DNA of 64,000 bases from Chryseobacterium caseinilyticum (lineage in GTDB: Bacteria > Bacteroidota > Bacteroidia > Flavobacteriales > Weeksellaceae): the NCBI RefSeq assembly GCF_014837145.1, contig NZ_JACYFS010000001.1:434001-498000 (forward strand), in the 5' to 3' direction. This document shows positions 11,459 to 21,345 of the stretch, one piece after another (position 1 is the stretch's first letter; each line of letters opens with the position of its first letter). The notes beneath the pieces were generated by a model that saw only the letters and a program-made list of their open reading frames with translations, was not told where the DNA came from and ran no database searches. The position numbers were made by a program, and so were the translations under genes.

Positions 11459-13351
11459 ATGAAAATCATAATTGCAGGAGCTTTATTAGTGGCTTCATTT
11501 TATTACTCCCAAACATATCCTGTTTCTTCAATCTCTTCTGAAATTAAAAAAAATGCCAGTGCGGTCATCCGAAGTGAAAGCACTCAGGTTGAAATTAATA
11601 AGATCGATGAGATTATTTATAAAAATTATTCTGCGGTAAGCGTTCTCAACAAAGAAGCGGTGAGTTTTGCTGTTCCAAAAATATTTTATCAGAAAGGCGA
11701 TGTCATCAGCAATGTAAAAGTTGTGGTTTATGACGAAAGCGGAAAGAAAATAAAATCATTTTCCAAAGGTGATTTTCTGGATATCGCAGCGAACAGTCAG
11801 GGATCTTTTTATTCAGACAGCAGGGCGTTAATTTTGTCCTACACTCCATCTGTATTTCCTTATACCGTAGAGTTTTCATACGAACAAAAGGATGAAAGCA
11901 CGGTTTTTATTCCCGATTTTACGCCGTTCGCCAATTTCAATATTTCCCTTGAAAAAAGTACATTTTCGGTGGTAAACAATTCAGGAATTAATCTCAGATC
12001 TAAAATTTACCCGTCACCATTCGGTTATGCATCCGTAAATGCCGATGACAAGGGCAATACAAAGACTTATACTTATCAGAATATTCCTGCGCTGGATGAG
12101 GAAGTTTTGGTTCCGAATCCTCAGAAAATTCTGCCTAAAGTAAGTTTTTCTCTTGATGAGTTTAATCTTGTCGGGAAAAAAGGAAAAATTACGACTTGGA
12201 AAGATTTCGGATTATGGTATCACAACAGCCTGTTAACGCCTGTTTCAGCATCTACTCCACAAATCAAGGCGGAAATTGCAGCTTTAAATCTTACCGGAAC
12301 CAAAGAAGAAAAAATAAAGAAAATCTACCAGTACATGCAGAGCAAAACAAGATATATTTTTGTTTCTCTTGGGATTGGAGGCTGGCAGCCAATGTTACCT
12401 GATGATGTTCAGAAAAAGGGCTACGGAGATTGTAAAGGTCTTACCAATTATATGAAAATATTGCTTGATGAAGCTGGAATAGAATCGCATTACGCAATCA
12501 TCAATTCAAATCCTTCAGCAATAAGTTTTGATAAAGACTTTCCGAAAATGGGCGGCAATCACGTTATTCTGGTAATTCCAACTGAAAAAGGAAATATCTG
12601 GCTGGAAAATACATCGCAGGAAATTGCTTTTAACCATTTGAGCTACAGTACCACAGACAGAAATGTTTTGGCGGTGAAACCATCCGGAATAGAAATTATT
12701 GATACTCCGAATTACACAGCACAGCAAAACAGAGAAAAACAGTTGATTAATATCGTTTTGAATGCTGATAAAACCATTAACGGAAAAGCAAAGATGCAGT
12801 ACACCGGAAATCAGTATGATTTTAATCTCGGATTTGCGGGTTTGTCTCAAAAAGAAAGAAATGACGCTTTAAAGTCACAGATGTCTATGCTGAATTTTGA
12901 GAATCTTGAAATGAATGACTTTAAAAATGACCGCGACGTGGCATCCATTAATTATGATCTTAGTTTTAAAGCTTTAAACTACTCAAAACTGGTGGGCAGC
13001 AGTCTTATTTTCAGAGCCGTACCTATTTATTCAGAAGGCTTTTTTCATGATAATGAGACACGAAATTTACCGTTCGAAACAAAATTTGCCTACGAAGACG
13101 ATTACGAAATCGCTTACGAACTTCCCGAAGGCTACTTCATTGAAGAATTGCCACAAAACGGAATCTTAACTTCTGAATTTGGAACATACAGCCTGAGTTT
13201 TGAGAAAAAAGAGGCTCAGCTGATTGTAAAAAGAGTTATTCAGATAAAAAAAGGCATTTACAACAAAGAAAAATACAATGATTATGTAAGCTTCAGAAAA
13301 AAAATTCTGAATGCAGACAACTCAAAAATAATGATCTCAAAAAAATCATAA
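11459..13351 (+). CDS. DUF3857/transglutaminase-like exported protein 1 (catalytic Cys present)
   Basis: About 630 residues from the ATG at 11459, which starts a signal peptide (MKIIIAGALLVASFYYSQ). The N-terminal half is a DUF3857-type beta domain. The transglutaminase core follows: GYGDCKGLTNYMKILL puts the catalytic Cys at residue 325, GGNHVIL the His at 368, and the third position reads WLENTS (Glu383 instead of the usual Asp). A DUF3858-like C-terminal domain follows (EELPQNGI...). It probably acts as a protease or peptide-modifying enzyme in the periplasm; substrate unknown. First of three tandem paralogues with 2-3 bp spacing. Confidence 0.85.
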   Translation: MKIIIAGALLVASFYYSQTYPVSSISSEIKKNASAVIRSESTQVEINKIDEIIYKNYSAVSVLNKEAVSFAVPKIFYQKGDVISNVKVVVYDESGKKIKSFSKGDFLDIAANSQGSFYSDSRALILSYTPSVFPYTVEFSYEQKDESTVFIPDFTPFANFNISLEKSTFSVVNNSGINLRSKIYPSPFGYASVNADDKGNTKTYTYQNIPALDEEVLVPNPQKILPKVSFSLDEFNLVGKKGKITTWKDFGLWYHNSLLTPVSASTPQIKAEIAALNLTGTKEEKIKKIYQYMQSKTRYIFVSLGIGGWQPMLPDDVQKKGYGDCKGLTNYMKILLDEAGIESHYAIINSNPSAISFDKDFPKMGGNHVILVIPTEKGNIWLENTSQEIAFNHLSYSTTDRNVLAVKPSGIEIIDTPNYTAQQNREKQLINIVLNADKTINGKAKMQYTGNQYDFNLGFAGLSQKERNDALKSQMSMLNFENLEMNDFKNDRDVASINYDLSFKALNYSKLVGSSLIFRAVPIYSEGFFHDNETRNLPFETKFAYEDDYEIAYELPEGYFIEELPQNGILTSEFGTYSLSFEKKEAQLIVKRVIQIKKGIYNKEKYNDYVSFRKKILNADNSKIMISKKS

Positions 13352-13354
13352 ACC

Positions 13355-15292
13355 ATGAAAAAAATATTAATAACATTCTGCTGCGTTTCAGCGGCTTTTC
13401 TGTATTCCCAAAAGCATGAGTTTCTCAAAATGCCAAAGTTCACGATTGAAGACTTAAAAAAATCTAAATCTGCAATTGATGAAAAGGCTCCGGCAGAAAT
13501 TCTGTATAGATCTGTTCACTACAGAATTGACGATACTTCCGGAGATCTTCTGAAAAATATTTCCTACAGAATAAAGGTTTATGATAAAGATAAAGTGGAG
13601 GATTGGATGAATCTCGAAATCTCGCTCTACGACAATAATTCCGGAAGTAAAGAGGCTTTGAGATCAATGAAAGCTGTAGTGTACAATCTTGAAAACGATA
13701 AAATTGCAGAAACAAAAGTTGATAAAAGTTCAAAATTTAAATCAAAAGAAAATAAATACATCACGGTAAATAAATTTGCATTCCCAAACATTAAAAACGG
13801 GTCGGTGATAGAGTATAAATATGAGGTTTCCTCACCTTTTGTTTATCAGGTTCCGATGGCTTACATTGAGCTGGATATTCCTTCAGAGTACACAGAATAC
13901 GTTTTTGAATCTCCTGTAGAAATGTCTTACCATATAGATTTAACTGGCAGTCTTTTTCCCAAACACCGTAAAGTGGAAGAGGCGCAACTTTATGGAAGAA
14001 CTTCCAAAACCTATCGTTTTGCTTATGAAGATCTGAAAGCATTTAAAACTGAAAAATTTGTAAAAAACGGTGACAATTACCGAACTAAAATACGTGCTGA
14101 ACTGCATTCAACCTATTTTAACAACAACCTTAAAATATACACTGCAACCTGGGAAGATATTAGAAAAAAGCTTTGGGATGATGAAGATTTTGGAAATCAA
14201 TATAGAAAAGACCGTGTTGTAAAAGAATTATTATCTGCCGAAATACTGAATGAAAAGGATGAAATGAAAAGAGCAAACCTGATCCATAATTTCGTTAAAT
14301 CTAATTATACCTGGAATGAAAATAACGGATACTACGCAGAAAATGGATTGAAAGATCTTATAAAAACCAAAACAGGAAACAGCGGAGACATCAATCTTAT
14401 GCTTTTGAGCATGCTACGGGGTGCGGGTCTGAAAGCTTATCCTATTCTCATCTCAACTGTAAAAAATGGAATTGTAAATGTAAGTTTTCCAAATGTGGGA
14501 AATTTTAATTATTTGGTTGTCTGTGCAGAGATTAAAGGAAAATCTCATTTGTTTGATGCCACATCAAGACAGTCATCAGAAGGGATTTTGCCATCCAGAG
14601 CTTGGAACAGTACAGGTCTTCTTTTAAAGGATGATAAAGCTGAAGTTATCTCTCTCAACAATATCAAAATGTCTTACAATTATTTGACAACCAAAGCAAA
14701 AATTAATGAAAACGGAAGTGTATCTGGAATGTATGAAGATCGAGACGTTGGATTATTTGCTATGAATGCCAAAGAAAATTATGATGAAAATCAGGAAAAA
14801 TATAAGAAACAGTATAAAGAGAACTTTTCTGTAGATTTCACAGATATAAAATCTAATGTGCTTGAAAACGGAGATTTTGAATCTAAAATGGCATTTACTT
14901 CCGAAAATATGATTGATAATGTTGGCAAGAAAAAGATTTTCAATCCGTTATTATTTCTGCATTCTTCCAAAAATGATTTTGATCAGGCTGAAGAGAGAAA
15001 GTATATCATCGATTTCGTATCGCCAGTTTCTAAAATTAAAACCGTTGAAATTGAGATTCCGGAAGGATACGAAATTGGAGATTTGCCCAAAAGCAGAAAG
15101 ATTGTTACTGAAGACAAAGAAATCAGCTATTCCTACGTTGTAGAAAAAACCGATAAAAAAGTAAAGGTCACTTCACAATATAAAATTGAAAGTGCAGATT
15201 ATCCTAAAGAATATTATCCGGCCTTCAAGCAAATCTGGAAGGTGATTTCTGATAGTGAAAGTCAGGTGATGAGCTTAATAAAAACACATTAA
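13355..15292 (+). CDS. DUF3857/transglutaminase-like exported protein 2 (catalytic Cys replaced by Ser)
   Basis: 645 residues with a signal peptide (MKKILITFCCVSAAFLYSQ). It has the same DUF3857-transglutaminase layout as its upstream neighbour but belongs to a different subgroup: LKMPKFTIEDLKKSKSAIDE after the signal, and at the active site KTGNSGDINLMLLSMLRGAG, with Ser343 where Cys is expected. The His position reads FNYLVV, so the His is also lost, while the Asp segment LFDATS is kept. It is therefore probably not a cysteine enzyme. Starts 3 bp after the previous stop and ends 2 bp before the next gene. Confidence 0.85.
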   Translation: MKKILITFCCVSAAFLYSQKHEFLKMPKFTIEDLKKSKSAIDEKAPAEILYRSVHYRIDDTSGDLLKNISYRIKVYDKDKVEDWMNLEISLYDNNSGSKEALRSMKAVVYNLENDKIAETKVDKSSKFKSKENKYITVNKFAFPNIKNGSVIEYKYEVSSPFVYQVPMAYIELDIPSEYTEYVFESPVEMSYHIDLTGSLFPKHRKVEEAQLYGRTSKTYRFAYEDLKAFKTEKFVKNGDNYRTKIRAELHSTYFNNNLKIYTATWEDIRKKLWDDEDFGNQYRKDRVVKELLSAEILNEKDEMKRANLIHNFVKSNYTWNENNGYYAENGLKDLIKTKTGNSGDINLMLLSMLRGAGLKAYPILISTVKNGIVNVSFPNVGNFNYLVVCAEIKGKSHLFDATSRQSSEGILPSRAWNSTGLLLKDDKAEVISLNNIKMSYNYLTTKAKINENGSVSGMYEDRDVGLFAMNAKENYDENQEKYKKQYKENFSVDFTDIKSNVLENGDFESKMAFTSENMIDNVGKKKIFNPLLFLHSSKNDFDQAEERKYIIDFVSPVSKIKTVEIEIPEGYEIGDLPKSRKIVTEDKEISYSYVVEKTDKKVKVTSQYKIESADYPKEYYPAFKQIWKVISDSESQVMSLIKTH

Positions 15293-15294
15293 TA

Positions 15295-17202
15295 ATGATA
15301 AAACAATTAACATCAGGGCTAATCTTATGCTCAAATCTTTATTTTTCACAACACAATTTCTTAGAATACCCAACGATAAGTGAAAATGAGGTGACAAAAT
15401 CTAAGTCAGTTATAGATCAGTCAGCCCCTGCAGAAATTTTGTATAACAGTGTAAGATATAATATAGAAGGCCTTTCTGCAGAAAAGACATATTTCTCAAA
15501 GATAAAAATTTTCGATCGAAAGAGGTCTGAGAGATGGCTCAATATTGAAATACCTGTGATGACAGGTGAACACCTTTCTGCTTTTGTAGTAAATGTTTAC
15601 AGTTATAAGAATGGAAAGGTTGGAAAAGTAAGCTACAATAAAAAAGAGCAGCTTAAAGAAAATGTTGTAAAAGGACTGCGATTCTATAAAATGGCAATAC
15701 CCGACGTGGCAGATGGCGACGTGATTGAATATTCCTATAAACTGGACACAGGTATTTTTAATCTGAGCCATTATTTGGAACACGATATCCCTGTGGTGTA
15801 TCAGGAATATAATCTTGAATATCCTGATGATATTATTTATTCTTTCAACAGTGCCGGAAGTATTGTAAAGCCGCTACATCATGTTTCAAAAACAGACAAC
15901 CGTTTAGGAAAAAGATATCTGATTGAAAGATTTGCTTTTACGGATATGAAACCGGTAAAGGAGGAAAAATTTGTGAAGAATATCGATAGATTCCGAAAAC
16001 GTATTAAGCCGGAACTGCAGAAATATACCTTCGGAAATTACAGTTATGAGTTTGCGAGGACTTGGAATAAAATTGCAAAAAATCTTGATGAAAATGATCA
16101 TTTCGGAGGGTTTTTAAAGTCTTCCGTGAAAGATGTTTTACCTGAAGAAATTAAAAAGACCATTTCAAAAACAGACAGAGCAGACAAAATTTTTAATTAT
16201 GTTAAAGGTAATTTCAAGTGGACAAATGATAAGGGAGTAATCACCAGTCAAAGTCTTAGACAAGTTGTAAAAACAAAATCCGGAAATGCGGCAGAGATTA
16301 ATTTACTGCTCGTAAGCCTGCTCCGAAATGCAGGTATAGAAGCTAATCCGTTGCTGATTTCTACTGTTGACAACGGTATTTTAAACATCGTTTTACCAAA
16401 CATCAATAATCTGAATTTTGTACTGGCATCTGTAAAGATTGACGGTCAGTATTATTTTTATGATGCCACTTCACCAAATTCAAAAGCAAATTTACTTCCT
16501 GAAAGAGACTGGAATGACTTTGGAATTTTATTTGAATCCGATAAAGGTACAGATATATCATTTTCAAACACAAACCTCAGTAAAAAAGAACTTCTTGTAA
16601 AAGCTAAATTGGATCTGGAAAGCTCACATATTACCGGAGACTTTTCACATATAGAAAACGGAATGTATGCGATAGAATCGTATGATGACTATGAATACAA
16701 TCCTTTGAAATATAACGAAAGTTTTGAAACAGATTTTAACATCCGTATCAAAAATGTAGAAACTAAAAAAACGACTGATGGTGAAATGCATTCCAAAATG
16801 ACATTCACAGATAACGGAAATATAGATGTAGTGGGTTCAAAGATCATTTTAAATCCTTTATTATTTTTAAAAGTTCAAAATCACGGGTTTGATCAGACAG
16901 ATGAACGAATGAATTCTATTGATTTCATATCTCCTTGTCATCATAAAAAATCAATAGAAATTGAAATTCCGGCGGGATACAAGGTTGCCGAAATGCCAAA
17001 GCCAAAAACTACCAGAACAGATGATGATGAGCTCTCTTATAAATATACCTGTGAAATTGTAAAAGATAATATCATTCGGGTGACCTCTGAAGTAAAAGTA
17101 GCGAGTGGAACTTATCCGAAAGAATACTATCCTTTTTTTAAACACGTTTATAAGCTGATCTCCGATACCGAAAATCAGGTAATAAGTTTAACAAAAAAAT
17201 AA
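15295..17202 (+). CDS. DUF3857/transglutaminase-like exported protein 3 (catalytic Cys replaced by Ala)
   Basis: 635 residues, closest to the second paralogue (shared opening NEVTKSKSVIDQSAPAEIL against KKSKSAIDEKAPAEIL). Signal peptide MIKQLTSGLILCSNLYFSQ. The active-site loop reads KSGNAAEINLLLVSLLRNAG, with Ala332 at the Cys position; the His region reads LNFVLAS; the Asp region FYDATS is intact. Sequence therefore predicts a non-catalytic fold, perhaps a binding or scaffold protein. Last gene of the operon, followed by a terminator. Confidence 0.85.
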   Translation: MIKQLTSGLILCSNLYFSQHNFLEYPTISENEVTKSKSVIDQSAPAEILYNSVRYNIEGLSAEKTYFSKIKIFDRKRSERWLNIEIPVMTGEHLSAFVVNVYSYKNGKVGKVSYNKKEQLKENVVKGLRFYKMAIPDVADGDVIEYSYKLDTGIFNLSHYLEHDIPVVYQEYNLEYPDDIIYSFNSAGSIVKPLHHVSKTDNRLGKRYLIERFAFTDMKPVKEEKFVKNIDRFRKRIKPELQKYTFGNYSYEFARTWNKIAKNLDENDHFGGFLKSSVKDVLPEEIKKTISKTDRADKIFNYVKGNFKWTNDKGVITSQSLRQVVKTKSGNAAEINLLLVSLLRNAGIEANPLLISTVDNGILNIVLPNINNLNFVLASVKIDGQYYFYDATSPNSKANLLPERDWNDFGILFESDKGTDISFSNTNLSKKELLVKAKLDLESSHITGDFSHIENGMYAIESYDDYEYNPLKYNESFETDFNIRIKNVETKKTTDGEMHSKMTFTDNGNIDVVGSKIILNPLLFLKVQNHGFDQTDERMNSIDFISPCHHKKSIEIEIPAGYKVAEMPKPKTTRTDDDELSYKYTCEIVKDNIIRVTSEVKVASGTYPKEYYPFFKHVYKLISDTENQVISLTKK

Positions 17203-17210
17203 AAACATCC

Positions 17211-17238
17211 AAAACCATTCACATTTGAATGGTTTTTG
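17211..17238 (+). terminator. Rho-independent terminator of the DUF3857 operon
   Basis: AAAACCATTC and GAATGGTTTT form a perfect 10 bp stem around a 6-nt loop, followed by TTG. Confidence 0.8.
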
Positions 17239-17261
17239 CATTCAAAAGTTAAAATTATTGT

Positions 17262-18083
17262 ATGAAAAAATCTGCCGTAGTACTTGCCATCGGAATTTGC
17301 GCATCTTTTGTGTCCTGTAAGGAGGAGAAAAAGGTTGATGTGGCAACCAGCTCAGTTCCGTCGACAGAAAAATTTGTTGTAGATTCAATTTCGGTAAAAG
17401 ATTCGTTAGTGATGAGCCCAAAACTCTCACTTGAGTACCGTTCGGAAGTTCTGCTGTATCCTTCAGTTAAAAATAAAGCTTTGCTGGACAGTATTTATTT
17501 CATCTATAAAGGCATCACAGATTTTTCTAAAAATGGAATGCAGGATTTCCTTCAGAAAGATAAAAATGATTATTTTGACGAGACAAAAAAGCGCAGCAAA
17601 GACTGGCTTTCAGATATTACTTACAAGCAAAGCTGGTACACGAGTTTCAAGATGACACAGACCTCGCATAAAAATGATTTTCTGCAGATGGAATATCTTT
17701 CTTCAGCCTATGAAGGCGGCGCTCATGATAACTATTGGTTTTCAAACAGGGTTTTTGATTTAAAGAACAGTAAAAAACTGACTCTATCGGATATAACAAC
17801 GATGCCTGAGGCAAAAATTTCGCAGATCCTGAAGAAAAATATGGATAAAATTCACAGTGGAACTACCGATTCTCGGGGAGATGTGAAAAATTCTGATATG
17901 CTTCTGGTAGATGTGATTGAACCGAATGAGAATTTTTATTTTGACGAAAAAAATCTTTATTTCCATTACAGTCCGTATGAAATTGCGGCCTTTGCTGCCG
18001 GCGACATTGTAATTCCGGTTTCTTGGGTTGAATTGCAGGGAACATTGAAACCTGAATTTCAACAAAGATTAAATTTAAAGTAG
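17262..18083 (+). CDS. DUF3298/RsiV-like lipoprotein 1
   Basis: 273 residues. The signal peptide ends in a lipobox-like FVSC (Cys19), so it is probably a lipoprotein. The body matches the DUF4163/DUF3298 pair best known from RsiV and PdaC: a two-part alpha/beta domain with the signature YEGGAHDNYW (near residue 150), VFDLKNSKKLTLSDI, and a C-terminal IVIPVSWVELQGTL strand. RsiV-type proteins bind lysozyme, but that role cannot be inferred here. A paralogue follows, each gene having its own terminator. Confidence 0.8.
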   Translation: MKKSAVVLAIGICASFVSCKEEKKVDVATSSVPSTEKFVVDSISVKDSLVMSPKLSLEYRSEVLLYPSVKNKALLDSIYFIYKGITDFSKNGMQDFLQKDKNDYFDETKKRSKDWLSDITYKQSWYTSFKMTQTSHKNDFLQMEYLSSAYEGGAHDNYWFSNRVFDLKNSKKLTLSDITTMPEAKISQILKKNMDKIHSGTTDSRGDVKNSDMLLVDVIEPNENFYFDEKNLYFHYSPYEIAAFAAGDIVIPVSWVELQGTLKPEFQQRLNLK

Positions 18084-18125
18084 ATTAAAAATGATCAGTT
18101 CGCAAAAATTTTAAATAAAATTTAG

Positions 18126-18160
18126 AAAACTTTCCAAATACTGATTTTGGAAAGTTTTTT
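18126..18160 (+). terminator. Rho-independent terminator
   Basis: AAAACTTTCCAAA and TTTGGAAAGTTTT form a perfect 13 bp stem with a 7-nt loop and a T-tail. Confidence 0.85.
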
Positions 18161-18183
18161 GCTTTCAGTCTGAAAAAATATTC

Positions 18184-18978
18184 ATGAAAAAAATTGCCCT
18201 GGCACTGTCCCTTTTCGCCTTATTTGCATCCTGTAAAAAGAATGTTGCACAGACTCAGGTTACCAAAACTGAAGACAGCATAAAAATTGAAAAACAAAAT
18301 CCTGAACTTACTATCGACTCACTGCTGGTGCACGATTCCGCAAAAATCTCTAAAAACCTTTCTGCAGAATTTAGACAGAAGTTATTGACTTTTGAAGGTT
18401 TAGAAAAAAAGGTCCTTGACAGCCTTTATTTTGGAGAACTTCTTTTAAAAGATCAGCCTATGAAGGATTTTTCAAAAGAAAATATTCTTCAACGGATGAA
18501 TGACAATATGAAAAATTATTTTGCAGAGACAAAAACGGGAGAGGAAGATTTTGTAAGAGAGTATAAACAGACATGGGATCAGATTTCTGATATGAAAGTT
18601 TTCTCGAAGACCAAAGACTATCTCACCATACAGTATAATGGTTACGGCTTCAGTGGGGGAGCTCACGGTTATGGCTATGATCTTTATAAAGTGGTTGACC
18701 TTAAAAATCAGTCAATTATTCAATTGTCTGATCTTATTGACAGTTCAAAAATCAATTGGAAACCCATTTTATTGAAACATGTTGACAGAGAAATGCTTTT
18801 CGATGAAAATATTACAGCAAACAATAACTTTTATTTCGATTCGGATTCTCTCACATTTATTTACAATCAGTATGAAATTGGTCCTTACGCCGCCGGAATA
18901 ATTGAAATCAAAGTTCCGTTTTCAGAAATTAAACAGGCTTTAAAACCTGAATTTAAAAAGAGACTCAACATTAACTAA
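18184..18978 (+). CDS. DUF3298/RsiV-like lipoprotein 2
   Basis: 264 residues, a paralogue of the gene just upstream: lipobox LFASC (Cys17), SGGAHGYGY in place of EGGAHDNYW, VVDLKNQSIIQLSDLI, FYFDSDSLTFIYNQYEIGPYAAG split across the same positions, and the shared ending LKPEFKKRLNIN. The two differ widely outside these motifs, so the duplication is old. Probably a periplasm-facing lipoprotein; ligand unknown. Followed by a terminator whose T-run touches the promoter region of the lipid kinase gene. Confidence 0.8.
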   Translation: MKKIALALSLFALFASCKKNVAQTQVTKTEDSIKIEKQNPELTIDSLLVHDSAKISKNLSAEFRQKLLTFEGLEKKVLDSLYFGELLLKDQPMKDFSKENILQRMNDNMKNYFAETKTGEEDFVREYKQTWDQISDMKVFSKTKDYLTIQYNGYGFSGGAHGYGYDLYKVVDLKNQSIIQLSDLIDSSKINWKPILLKHVDREMLFDENITANNNFYFDSDSLTFIYNQYEIGPYAAGIIEIKVPFSEIKQALKPEFKKRLNIN

Positions 18979-18982
18979 TATT

Positions 18983-19010
18983 AATGCTTCCGTATCAGGA
19001 AGCATTTTTT
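18983..19010 (+). terminator. Rho-independent terminator
   Basis: AATGCTTCC and GGAAGCATT form a 9 bp stem with a 6-nt loop; TTTT follows and runs into the -7-like box of the next gene. Confidence 0.85.
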
Positions 19011-19021
19011 ATTTTTACAAA

Positions 19022-19873
19022 ATGGAAAAAGTAGCTTTCATTATCAATCCTTTTTCAGCCAAAAAAAATTACCAGCCTTTTCTTAACGAGCTGAAAGCAA
19101 AAGTAGAAAATCCTTTATACTATATATCAGAATCAATTATGGGGACGGATGAGTTTATCAGACAGAACTATGATAATGTGGAAATTTTTGTAGCGATTGG
19201 TGGCGACGGAACGATTTCCACTGTGGCGGGAAATATTATCAATTCAGAAAAAATTCTTGCAATATTTCCGGCAGGTTCTGGAAACGGTTTTTCCAACGAA
19301 ACACAGTTCAGCAAAAATCTGGATGAGCTTTTAGCTAAAATTAAAATTAAAAAATTTCGTAAAATTGATACGTTTACCGTTAATGAAAGGCTTTCCATCA
19401 ATGTTTCAGGCACAGGTTTCGATGGTAAAGTCGTGAAGGAATTTGAAAAAACCAGCCGTGGATTTAAAAATTACATCACAGTTTCTCTGAAAACATTTTT
19501 CAGTTACAAACCTATCAAACTGAAATTTTCTGATGAAAAATACAGTCAGTACAACGGTAAATATCTGATGGTAAACATTGCAAATACACGTCAGTTCGGA
19601 AACAACGCTTATATCGCACCAATGGCAAGCAAAAGTGACGGTTTGGTAGATATGGTTTTGGTTAAAAAATTTCCGCTGACCTATTCACCTTTGTTTGCAT
19701 TCAGGATGTTTACGAAAAAACTTAAAGAAGACGACTACATCACTTATTTGCCGGTCTCAGAAATTGAATTTAAAGTGAATACCAAAAACTGGCATCTGGA
19801 TGGTGAGTTCAACAGAATAGAATCTCCCATCCGCATCAAAGTGCAGCAGGCAAGTCTGAATATTTTGATCTGA
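19022..19873 (+). CDS. diacylglycerol/lipid kinase family protein
   Basis: 283 residues, DagK/YegS/BmrU family. Catalytic-domain motifs: FIINPFSAKKNY at the N-terminus, VAIGGDGTISTVAGNII (the GGDGT nucleotide loop, near residue 60-65) and FPAGSGNGFSNE. The C-terminal beta-sandwich carries WHLDGEFNRI. It should phosphorylate a lipid such as diacylglycerol at the membrane surface; substrate not predictable. The near-consensus -7 box TATTTTTA (19010-19017) ends only 4 bp before the ATG, so the message may be leaderless. Confidence 0.85.
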   Translation: MEKVAFIINPFSAKKNYQPFLNELKAKVENPLYYISESIMGTDEFIRQNYDNVEIFVAIGGDGTISTVAGNIINSEKILAIFPAGSGNGFSNETQFSKNLDELLAKIKIKKFRKIDTFTVNERLSINVSGTGFDGKVVKEFEKTSRGFKNYITVSLKTFFSYKPIKLKFSDEKYSQYNGKYLMVNIANTRQFGNNAYIAPMASKSDGLVDMVLVKKFPLTYSPLFAFRMFTKKLKEDDYITYLPVSEIEFKVNTKNWHLDGEFNRIESPIRIKVQQASLNILI

Positions 19874-19935
19874 AAATAAAAAGAAAATATTCAAAAGGCT
19901 GTTATTTTCTGAAACATCACAGTTCTCAGAACGAA

Positions 19936-19972
19936 ATAACCCTGCCAGCGTTCAAAACGCTGACAGGGTTAT
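19936..19972. terminator. bidirectional palindrome between convergent genes
   Basis: Arms ATAACCCTGCCAGCGTT and AACGCTGACAGGGTTAT around 3 bp, with one mismatch (C:A in plus-strand RNA, G.U wobble in minus-strand RNA). It sits between the stops of the lipid kinase (+) and the symporter (-), where it can serve both transcripts. Confidence 0.65.
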
Positions 19973-20014
19973 GTTTATCGGTTGGATTAACTTAAATTAT
20001 TTAAACACTAATTT

Positions 20015-21295
20015 TTAAACTTCCAGTTTCTTTTCAATCTCATTTGGATTTGCAAGACAATATTTCAGCTGCTCTTTATCAAGTTGCTTTTCCCAGTTGG
20101 CCACAACAACAGTCGCTACTGAATTCCCAATGACGTTCGTTAAAGCACGGCATTCACTCATAAATTTATCGATTCCCAATATCAATGTCATCCCTGCAAT
20201 TGGTATTTCGGGAACTACTGCCAATGTTGCAGCCAAGGTGACAAAGCCTGCGCCCGTAACTCCTGCGGCTCCTTTAGAACTCAACATTGCAACTAAAAGA
20301 AGCATCAGTTGTTTTTCGAGGGAAAGATCTACATTCAAAGCCTGTGCAATAAAAAGTGAAGCCAATGTCATGTAAATATTTGTTCCGTCAAGATTAAATG
20401 AATAACCGGTGGGAACAACCAGACCAACGATGGCTTTCGAACAGCCTGCCTTTTCCATTTTTTCCATAATCCCAGGAAGGGCAGATTCTGAAGAACTCGT
20501 ACCTAAAACCAGAAGAAGTTCTTCCTTAAGATAATACATCAGTTTAAATATATTAAAACCGTTGTACCAGGCGACAGCTCCCAAAACTACGACAACAAAA
20601 AGTGCTGATGTAATATAAAATGTTCCTACCAGAAAAATCAGATTGAGAACAGATGCCAAACCGTATTTCCCTATTGTAAAAGCCATAGCACCGAAAGCTC
20701 CTATTGGTGCAAGTTTCATGAGCATGTGAACGATTTTGAAAACCGGAGTAGATAACATCTGAAGAAATTCGGTTATTTTTCCGCTTTTTTCTTTTGTTAA
20801 AACAAGGGCAACTCCAAATAAAATGGCAACTAATAAAACCTGCAGAATATTTTCGCCGACTAAAGGACTGAAAAGCGTTTCCGGAATGATATTCATAATA
20901 AATCCCGTCAGAGTAGTATCGTGTGCCTTTTGCTGATATTGTGAGACGTCACCGGAAAGACTTGCGGGATCGATATTAAGTCCGGATCCCGGTTGTAAAA
21001 TATTTCCGACAACCAATCCGATGATCAAAGCTAAAGTGGAGAAAGTGAAAAAGTAGATCATTGCTTTCACTGCAATTCTTCCTACTTTTTTCAGATCGGT
21101 CATGTGCGCAATTCCCAGAGTAAGTGTAATGAAAATCACCGGAGCAATAATCATTTTCACCAGTTTGATAAAGCCGTCACCCAGAGGTTTCATTTTTTCG
21201 CCGAGTTCTGGATAGAATTTCCCGAGAAGGATTCCCAGAACAATCGCAACAATTACCTGAAAGTACAATTGCTGATAAAACTTTTTTGATTTCAA
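20015..21295 (-). CDS. dctA: dicarboxylate/glutamate:cation symporter (DctA/GltP family)
   Basis: 426 residues, eight membrane helices plus two re-entrant hairpins of the SDF family. Hairpin 1 serine motif: [19 protein letters not shown]7 motif [13 protein letters not shown]; hairpin 2 region [15 protein letters not shown]8 [16 protein letters not shown]. The ECRALTN segment resembles C4-dicarboxylate carriers (E. coli DctA has EARALTN) more than glutamate carriers, so fumarate/succinate/malate is the likelier substrate; this choice is inference. Stands alone, oriented like ggt upstream, but separated from it by a heptamer array. Confidence 0.85.
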   Translation of the reverse strand: MKSKKFYQQLYFQVIVAIVLGILLGKFYPELGEKMKPLGDGFIKLVKMIIAPVIFITLTLGIAHMTDLKKVGRIAVKAMIYFFTFSTLALIIGLVVGNILQPGSGLNIDPASLSGDVSQYQQKAHDTTLTGFIMNIIPETLFSPLVGENILQVLLVAILFGVALVLTKEKSGKITEFLQMLSTPVFKIVHMLMKLAPIGAFGAMAFTIGKYGLASVLNLIFLVGTFYITSALFVVVVLGAVAWYNGFNIFKLMYYLKEELLLVLGTSSSESALPGIMEKMEKAGCSKAIVGLVVPTGYSFNLDGTNIYMTLASLFIAQALNVDLSLEKQLMLLLVAMLSSKGAAGVTGAGFVTLAATLAVVPEIPIAGMTLILGIDKFMSECRALTNVIGNSVATVVVANWEKQLDKEQLKYCLANPNEIEKKLEV

Positions 21296-21345
21296 ATTAT
21301 AAATTTAGCTGGGAAATTAAGAAATTAAATTCAATAGTAAATTTA

